A stretch of 64,000 nt of DNA. Origin: Isoetes taiwanensis (Eukaryota > Streptophyta > Lycopodiopsida > Isoetales > Isoetaceae). The notes under the pieces were generated by a model. The model worked only from the letters and a program-made list of their open reading frames with translations, made no database searches and was not told the DNA's origin. The stretch covers positions 17,746,677-17,810,676 of the forward strand of contig JAJEKV010000011.1 in assembly GCA_021234155.1 (NCBI GenBank), given 5' to 3'. Every line of letters starts with the position of its first letter. Positions within the stretch are counted from its first letter, which is position 1. Shown here one piece after another: positions 57,547 to 64,000 of this stretch. The position numbers and the translations under genes are program-made.

Positions 57547-60269
57547 ATGAAACCCAATTCCTCTCCCCGTTCAATTTACAGAGCCATTGATGCAGCAAGG
57601 AAGAGAGATCAGAGGCAGAGATTGTATGCAAAGAAGGTAGCAATGAAGAAGAATTCCCCTTCTAAGAAGAATAAGAAATTGAGACTGAGTGACCGCAGAA
57701 TAAGAGAAATTTCAGGAGAAATTTATGAAGTATTCAACCAAATTAGTACAAATGTAGATGACAATGACAAAGGCCGTATCCTTGACAGTCTTCTTTGGAG
57801 GGCAAGGGATTTACCAATTGCTTCTATAAAGAAATCTAAGCAGGTTACTATGGCCGAGCAAATGGTGAAGAATTTGAAGGAAACAATGCAAGAACATAAG
57901 TTTGAGAGGAATCATGACATGCTTCGTGCAAGGAAGTCCACCCTGATAATGGCAGCAGCAGGTACAAATGGTGTCAAGCCATTGAATCAAGCAGAAGTGG
58001 CCAGATTGCTCAACATCCCCAGAAAAACAATTTCAAATGCTTTTCAAAGAAGGGTGCAAGCTAACAAAGGGGAAGGACCTTGGTCAATGTTCGGGGAGGA
58101 GGAAGCGGATGGATAGCATGTTAGATCACAATAGAGAAGCTGTTATCAAGTTCTGGACAGAAAATACAAGAGTTTCTCCATACAAGAAAGACGTGAGGAA
58201 GTATGTATCAGAGACAGGAATAAAGATGGAACATCCAATTCACCTTCTTGAAGTCAGCCAAGTAAGTATTCATCCTATATTGTAGGGTTCATTATATGTA
58301 GCATTTATTTGGCATTCACACGATTTCCCCCGGCAGATTTGCAATTCTATCTCGTGTTTAGAGAGGAGAATCCTCATATCAAAATTGCATTGAGACTTTT
58401 GAGAGGTTGAAACCGAGTTTTGTAAGGAGGATGCGTGAGAGGCATACATGCTGTTGCATTTACCACTTGAAATTTGAATACATCATGCAGGGATTGAACA
58501 GCCTGAGAAAATCGGGTGGAGTTCATGACAATTGCAACTGCCACTGTGAGATTTGTGGCCCCGCCCGTAATGTGCAGCCAAGGAGCATACAATCAAGTGC
58601 ACCGGTGATTTATGGAGACAAGTGGTCCGGCAAAGAAAGGTGATGATGAGGAGTGGTTTGATCATAACTGCTTGATGTTGGCGTGTAAAAAATGTGGGTT
58701 GGATAGAATTAGAAAATGTCCACAGGAAATGGATGGCACGGGTTCAGTACTAGTTACTTGGAAGACATTTGAAAAGCAACCTGTGGACCAGGACAGAGAA
58801 TTCAGGGATCCAAGAAAGGCTTTGAGGTACAAACCTGTCTTGAGATTAGTACAGAAGGCGAGAAGTCCCAAAGAGTTTCAAGAGGATGTGAAGAAGGTAA
58901 TATCAGATTTTGTTCCACACAATTACATAGCACATTGGCAGGCCAATCAGGTTTAAAAAAAGGTGTGTTATCATTTTAAGATACAATTGTATCTGTTATT
59001 GACTTTGCAGAAAATTACAACATCAAGATCCGCAATGAGCCCCTACCAATGACCGCATACGCACCAAGTTTCTATACTTGTTCATATAACATATAGACAT
59101 GACAAAAGTGTCGATATATTCCTGTTCTCGCGCGCATGTAATCCAAAGAAGAAAAAAAAAAAAAAGAACGTAAGATTGGAGCAGATCAGAATAGACTCAA
59201 CAATGGTAGGAAGATCATAAAAGAGACTCACTTTTACATTTTCGATGATAAAGTGCATGACTCATTATTTGTGGAACATCCGCCTACAAAAGCATGTTGC
59301 ATGGCTTAAGGAACAGGAAATAGAGTATGAGAAGCATTGGGTTTGGAGTGATGGCTGCTCATCACAATTCAAGTCGAAAACTTTTTTTTTTTTTTTTTTT
59401 CTTAGGCGTGTACTTCACAATGAATGACAAGGAAATAGTGTGGAACTACTTTGCCACCGCTCATGGTAAAGGTGAACATGATGGTGCAGTGTGCTGTTAT
59501 CAAAAGGTCGCTAAGTAAGGAACAACTCAAACCCAATGGTGTGCAAATCGAGGCATGCTAAAGATATTGTAAAATTTCTCGGTACATATTTCAAAGAAAC
59601 CTACCGCTTGATGAAACAGATGAGATCAAAAGATATTTTTGGGAAATTGAACCTGCTGTTGTGGCAAACATGCAAGAATATGAAATAGAAACACTTAAAG
59701 GCACAAAGAAGATTCATCAGATCGGACTGGCCGGCAGAGAGACCAAACAAAGCTTGCTCATAGAAGCCCGCCATGTTTCTCGCTTGTTTTGTATGGATCA
59801 TAATTGGGACTCCTGCATCAATACAGGTAGATTTGGAAAGTGGGAGGTAACTGACTTAAAACCAGGAGTTGAGAAGAAAAAGGAGACTCTTGAACAAGCC
59901 AATGAATGGATCAGTAATTTGGTTGAGGTAGGTGACAATTTTGCAGTGAATGCGGAGGTAGACAATTCAGAGGGTGTGAACTTCTACATCCTCAAGTGCA
60001 CAGAACCCAAATGCACACTTGAAGATTCATACAAAGATGGATGGGGGCAAAAATTTGGAGTGCATGAGGTTATCTTAAGTGGATTGTATTATCAATTCTT
60101 GGGTAATTTCAAGTACATGTTGCTCATTAAACAACCCGAAGCCTCCGTGCACAGCCATGTGGTAAGATATCCTAAAATTGATATGGAAAAAATAGAAGGC
60201 ACAGACATGTACAGAATTTCACAGGAGACCCATGAAAAAATTATGGCCAGTCTCCCAATAACATTGTAA
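57547..60269 (+). pseudogene. DNA-transposase-like gene, decayed
   Basis: The first frame (57547-58116, 189 codons) starts at an ATG and is basic, ending in a helix-turn-helix-like stretch (LNQAEVARLLNIPRKTISNA). Broken frames follow: ENPHIKIA then FERLKPSFVRRMRERHTCCC (about 58370-58450), a cysteine cluster CNCHCEIC (about 58536), SDGCSSQFKSK (about 59349) and NYFATAHGKGEHDGA (about 59443), and an end frame 59661-60269. The SDG..QFK and HGKG..DG pairs recall a family of DDE-type transposase-like proteins found in several eukaryotes, whose formal name I cannot give. A probable intron lies at about 58262-58336. A T18 run near 59382 and several shifts break it. Terminal inverted repeats were not found. 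Confidence 0.6.
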
Positions 60270-60753
60270 TTCTTTGACACTTAACCAAATTGATGTTATT
60301 CTCTTCAAGTGATTTGTTGTTCCAGCACCTAAGCACGTAAGCACACATTTTTATATATATTAATAATAGTGAGGAAATGAAGAAGGGTGGTGTGCATGGA
60401 CACGTACTTCGAAATGAAGATTGAATTGTTGTTTATAAGAATGTAGATTTGTGACATTGGAATAAGATTCAATTATTTATTTTGGTACCATCACTATCCC
60501 AACATTCTTGGCAAAATTATATTGTCAAGGCATTTCCTCGATGTGACATGTGTCAATTCGAAATATTTAGGCCTGGTTACGAATTAATTGTTCTGGCGCC
60601 TGTGAGGTTTTTCGTACACTGACGCGCCTAAGCACATGATTTAAGCAGTAGGCGCCTAAGCGTAAGCTCTTCTCACAAGCTCACGCTCCGCCCATTTCCC
60701 GCCGCACTCCCAATTCCTCCGCCCAATCCGCATTCCTTCCCAATTCCTCCGGC

Positions 60754-61265
60754 ATGAAGCGAGCTCGAAGCGAGGAGCCGGAGGTCACCTCCAAGAGGCG
60801 CTTAGTAAGCGTCGAAGAGGTGTTCCCGCCACTCTTCCCACCTTTGCCTGAAGTTCTTGCCTCCTCTGCTGCCTCCTCTCCTGCCCATTCTACTGCCTCT
60901 CAATTTGAAGAGGATTCTTCTGATTCCGATTCCTCATCTTCTGATTCCTATGAGGAATCAGAAAATGAGGAATCGGAAATGAATTCGCAGGAATATGTCA
61001 CTGCTGTTCTGCAAGGATGGATAGGCGAATCTGAAGAGGAAGACGAGTCCGAGAAAGAAGAAGTCCAGCAAGAAGAAGAAGAGGAAGAAGAAATTGAAGA
61101 CGAAACGGCCGACTTGGAGGAGTTCAGGGCGGTCCTTGAAGGTATGCATGTTTCATTTGTTTTCTGTAATCAACTTTTCATTTTCATTTGTTTAATTTTT
61201 CATTTTTATTTGTTGCAGATGTAGATGCAGATGAAGATGCAGATGAAGATGCAGATGAAGAATGA
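60754..61265 (+). CDS. Highly acidic protein, two exons, unknown function
   Basis: Exon 1 (60754-61141) begins MKRARSEEPEVTSKRR, a possible nuclear localisation signal, then a Pro-rich stretch (FPPLFPPLPE), a Ser/Asp block and a long Glu-rich block. A GTATGC...TTGCAG intron (61142-61218) leads to exon 2 (61219-61265), which reads DVDADEDADEDADEE and stops at TGA, 144 residues in all. Just past the stop the other frame continues the same acidic character (DADADEDEED) and then TPSRHPPRHPLKTPLEDTP repeats to 61422. An indel in the GATGAA repeat probably moved the stop, and the older protein was longer. Function unknown; the sequence would fit a disordered nuclear protein or the start of an element-encoded protein. 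Confidence 0.45.
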
Positions 61266-61400
61266 AGATGCAGATGCAGATGAAGATGAAGAAGACACCC
61301 CCTCAAGACACCCCCCAAGACACCCCCTCAAGACACCCCTTGAAGACACCCCTTGTAGACACCCCTTGAAGAAGACACCCCCCCTCGAAGAAGACATCGG
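61225..61400 (+). repeat. Coding-type repeats: GATGCA and AAGACACCCC
   Basis: GATGCAGATGAA units (61219-61290) are followed by about six or seven copies of a 10-16 bp unit around AAGACACCCC. Both lie in what looks like the former 3' coding part of the acidic-protein gene. Confidence 0.7.
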
Positions 61401-61429
61401 CCTCGAAAATAATTTTTTGTAAAAAATTT

Positions 61430-62260
61430 TGTTCATAACATGTGTACACTGGCCTGAGGGCCTTTTTTTTTAAAAAAATCTTGTTTCTATCAAACTTTTT
61501 TTGTTGTCTCTATCAAAGTTTTTTGTTTCTCTATCAAATGTTATTTTTGTCTATGTATCAAATTTATGAAGTTCAAATTCTCAGACAAATCAATTGCATA
61601 AAGGTGCTCTAGCTCTTTAATTAGTTTCAAAACAAAGGTTCTAGCTCTTTAATTAGTTTCAAACACTAAGCATTTTAATGGGTTTCAGCAATTGCGGTGA
61701 GTAAGCACTGGAACACACGAGCACTTATGCAATAAACAGGCACTGCACCTTAACTGCATGACAGTAAGCACATGATGACTTTAACACTTCTGCTAGCGTT
61801 AAGCAACTACATAAAAGTAACTACTAGCACTTGCAGGCAATTTTTTTTTTAAGCACTTGATAAGTTTTAAGCATCCCTTGCAGTCAGCATTGAAGTAGAT
61901 ATAAACAATACAACAAAAACTTATAGACAAGTCTGCATTAAACTGCAAAAACATTCTTAAATTAAGATAAAGATGGTACATGAAAAGTGTAGGATTCCTT
62001 GGCCTACATAAATGACAAACAGGCCAATAATCATGGAGAATGACAATCGTCATCACCATAAACCTTCTCCAATTCCTCCTTCACAAACCCGCAGAATCAA
62101 GAATCGCTTTTCCGTGAAAAGTCTTTCCAAGCATAGCTTCATAATCTTTCTATCTGCCTTAGGCCAAGGCTTGTATCTTTGTGTGTTCTTCACCAAGAAC
62201 TTCATTTTTTCCTCGCCTTGGCCTGCAAAGATTTCTTTCTATCTTTGGGGTGAGTAATCT
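61430..62260. other. No gene seen
   Basis: T-rich sequence after the acidic-protein gene and before the minus-strand phosphatase-like remains. No recognisable coding motif. Confidence 0.4.
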
Positions 62261-62262
62261 TG

Positions 62263-62760
62263 TTAGCACTTCATCATAGACATCCATCTTGAATGCAAAA
62301 ACCGCAGAAATTTCTGTGGACTACTAAGGTAAGTCTTGTATAATGAATCATCAAGAAGCAAAGTCTTACCTTTGAATCTTGGGTATGACTCATATATTTT
62401 CCCAAGTGGCTTCATCATGATCGATGACCCGGGTTTGTTAGGGTGGTGAAAACTGGTCCGCACACATTTTTCCTGTCCCCATACAAATTGAAATCCGCCC
62501 CTCAAATCGGACATAGTACTTGGCAAAAGACATCTTCCACATTAGAGAGTTGCATTGATGACCATATACCAACACAACACTTCGTAACAAAGTCTTCAAG
62601 AAGAACACTACTTGGTCCGAATATCACTTTCTTTTTCGCTAGTGTATGTCATTGTCAATCCCGCCCAAGCGTATGTGTTCATTTGCACCAAATGTTTTTA
62701 CCAACACACCATTTAAATCCAAGACAATGAGTTTATCTTTTGTGCCAAATCAATATTTAG
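62263..62760 (-). pseudogene. FCP1/NLI-type HAD phosphatase domain, broken
   Basis: Reading the minus strand: DKLIVLDLNGVLVKTF (about 62690-62740), the first HAD motif in the DLNG form common in plant FCP1-like proteins; CVGIWSSMQLSNVEDVF (about 62540-62590), the second; then FVWGQEKC and KPLGKIYESYPRFKGKTLLL ending in DDS (62330-62490), the third. The pieces lie in different frames and a TAG follows GGIDNDIH, so the domain is dead here. The family dephosphorylates proteins, classically the RNA polymerase II tail. Possible upstream exons run to about 63800. It could be a host pseudogene or a captured fragment. Confidence 0.6.
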
Positions 62761-62933
62761 TACGCGTTGGAACATCCCGAATACCTACACAACAAGAATT
62801 ACTACATGAATAAATAGATGAAGATGAAAATGAAAATGGGTTGAATGTGGAAACCTTTCTCAGATCAACAGCAGATTCTCTCGACCTAACAGATTCAACC
62901 GGTAATCCTACGTTGAATGCAAATGTAAGAAAA

Positions 62934-63786
62934 TCAATAATATTCATTGTTTATTTTTCGGGCTTGCCCAAAGAATGCCCACACGCTACCATTGTTAAGG
63001 GCAGCAATCACTTGTTGAACATCAGGCTCACCCGAAACCCGAGGGCCTCGATTCTCGCAGATTTTCTTCGAACACACTTCGATAGGTGTGGTCTCATGAT
63101 TGAGATCGCTTCCTCGCATCTTTTGCATAGCTACTTCTTGTTCTCTTTCTTGTAGCTTTGAACAACTTCTTTGCTATCATCCAGTACCCCTCTTTGTTCT
63201 TCTCGCCCTTTCCTTTTGGCAAATATTCACTCAAGTTGCCCTCATCCGATGGAATTACTCCCCTCAACTTCCTTAGGTGCTTCAAAGGTGTACAATCGGT
63301 TCTGTTGTTTTTCCACAACCGGTCTTTGTGTTTACAACCGGTCTTTGTGTTTACAACCGATGTTGTGTTTACGCTTCTTCTATAGCTTCTTGGACAGCTT
63401 CTTGACTGGTGGTGGTGGTTCTATTGTTGCATTCAAATCGGTCACAATTGATCAGATTCTATAGGACTTTGCGTGTGTTGTGCATCTTCAAATGGCACCA
63501 TTGTCCTTCTTTGAACCCCGAAGGGTGAGACCTCAATTGCGTGACGGATTAACACATCCTTTTTTGGTGTACTATTTGAAGCACCCGCAACATGGCCAAA
63601 ACCTAGCTCGTCAAATACACCCTCCGCACCTTTCGGGCAACCATGAATACATTGTCCTCCTCTCAACAATGAACAACAAGCTATATGATACTCATGTTGG
63701 CAATTCAGTGCTAAACTTAACCTCGTAAGCTTTAGTGAATTCGGACCACATGTTGAACATGTATAAAATGGATCTTCCACTAACAA
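62934..63786 (-). other. Unassigned frames upstream of the phosphatase domain
   Basis: Minus-strand frames at 63442-63786 (114 codons, with cysteines in CSTCGPNS and CIHGCPKG) and 63094-63318 (ending KRTRSSYAKDARKRSQS, basic) may be N-terminal exons of the phosphatase-like gene. I see no firm splice chain and no known domain. A 19-bp unit ACAACCGGTCTTTGTGTTT is repeated three times at about 63315-63370. Confidence 0.25.
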
Positions 63787-64000
63787 CTTATCTCAGATAA
63801 TAGTAGAGATGCTAAATGTTGCAGGAGTATCCATTTTCGCTTCCACAAATTGTTTATGTAGAATTGCGTAAGTCTCGTTCTTCTTCGAGAACTTTTAACT
63901 CCTCCTCAAGTTTGAGTTTACATTTGACCCGCTCATTAACGGATGTAGGGTTCATTGCTTTTTGTACCTTGTTCACGTGCCAAGTTTCCATCCGGACGAT

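Overview
The window reads as nuclear DNA of a land plant with a large, transposon-rich genome. Support comes from short spliceosomal introns (about 55 to 310 bp) with GT-AG borders, a plant-type arginyl-tRNA--protein transferase, the remains of a plant ROOT HAIR DEFECTIVE 3-like gene, Ty1/copia and Ty3/gypsy elements with plant-type primer-binding sites, and a plant-type hAT (DUF659) transposase. A seed-free plant (fern, lycophyte or moss) is my guess from the unusual DNA-element content; no marker here settles it.

Layout. 1-4.7 kb: mostly unassigned sequence, a LINE 3' end (about 1.8 kb) and a MITE-like inverted-repeat element (2.93-3.32 kb). 4.7-16.8 kb: an old plus-strand copia carrying a LINE 3' fragment, split by a young, nearly intact minus-strand copia (7.04-12.51 kb) that is flanked by 1.6-kb direct repeats of its target instead of a 5-bp duplication. 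17.3-19.8 kb: ATE1, six exons, uninterrupted, the only confident working host gene. 20-22 kb: another LINE fragment split by a 454-bp TRIM element. 22-25.3 kb: tandem and CT repeats. 25.4-31.1 kb: a small unknown gene and a decayed minus-strand gypsy element. 32.0-34.4 kb: the longest LINE copy. 34.6-41 kb: a second copy of the small unknown gene, then a divergent pair of decayed genes, one minus-strand gene of unknown function and one plus-strand gene joining a ParB/Srx-like domain to a beta-class DNA methyltransferase, with an array of hairpin palindromes between, inside and behind them. 44.4-51.7 kb: a hAT transposase gene split by an internally deleted gypsy element (45.49-50.67 kb). 52.1-54.3 kb: RHD3-like pseudogene. 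55.1-57.2 kb: LINE end, solo LTR and partial LTR. 57.5-60.3 kb: a decayed cut-and-paste-type transposase. 60.7-64 kb: a gene for a very acidic protein and a minus-strand FCP1/HAD-phosphatase-like pseudogene running toward the window edge.

Most coding sequence belongs to mobile elements, several nested. The most unusual segment is about 35.0-41.0 kb: the ParB-methyltransferase pair with conserved-core hairpins does not match any plant transposon class I know. Other points worth checking are an 80-residue protein family present twice behind similar TATA boxes, a LINE family with an (ATTCT)n tail and a covarying 3' hairpin, and the odd duplication around the young copia.
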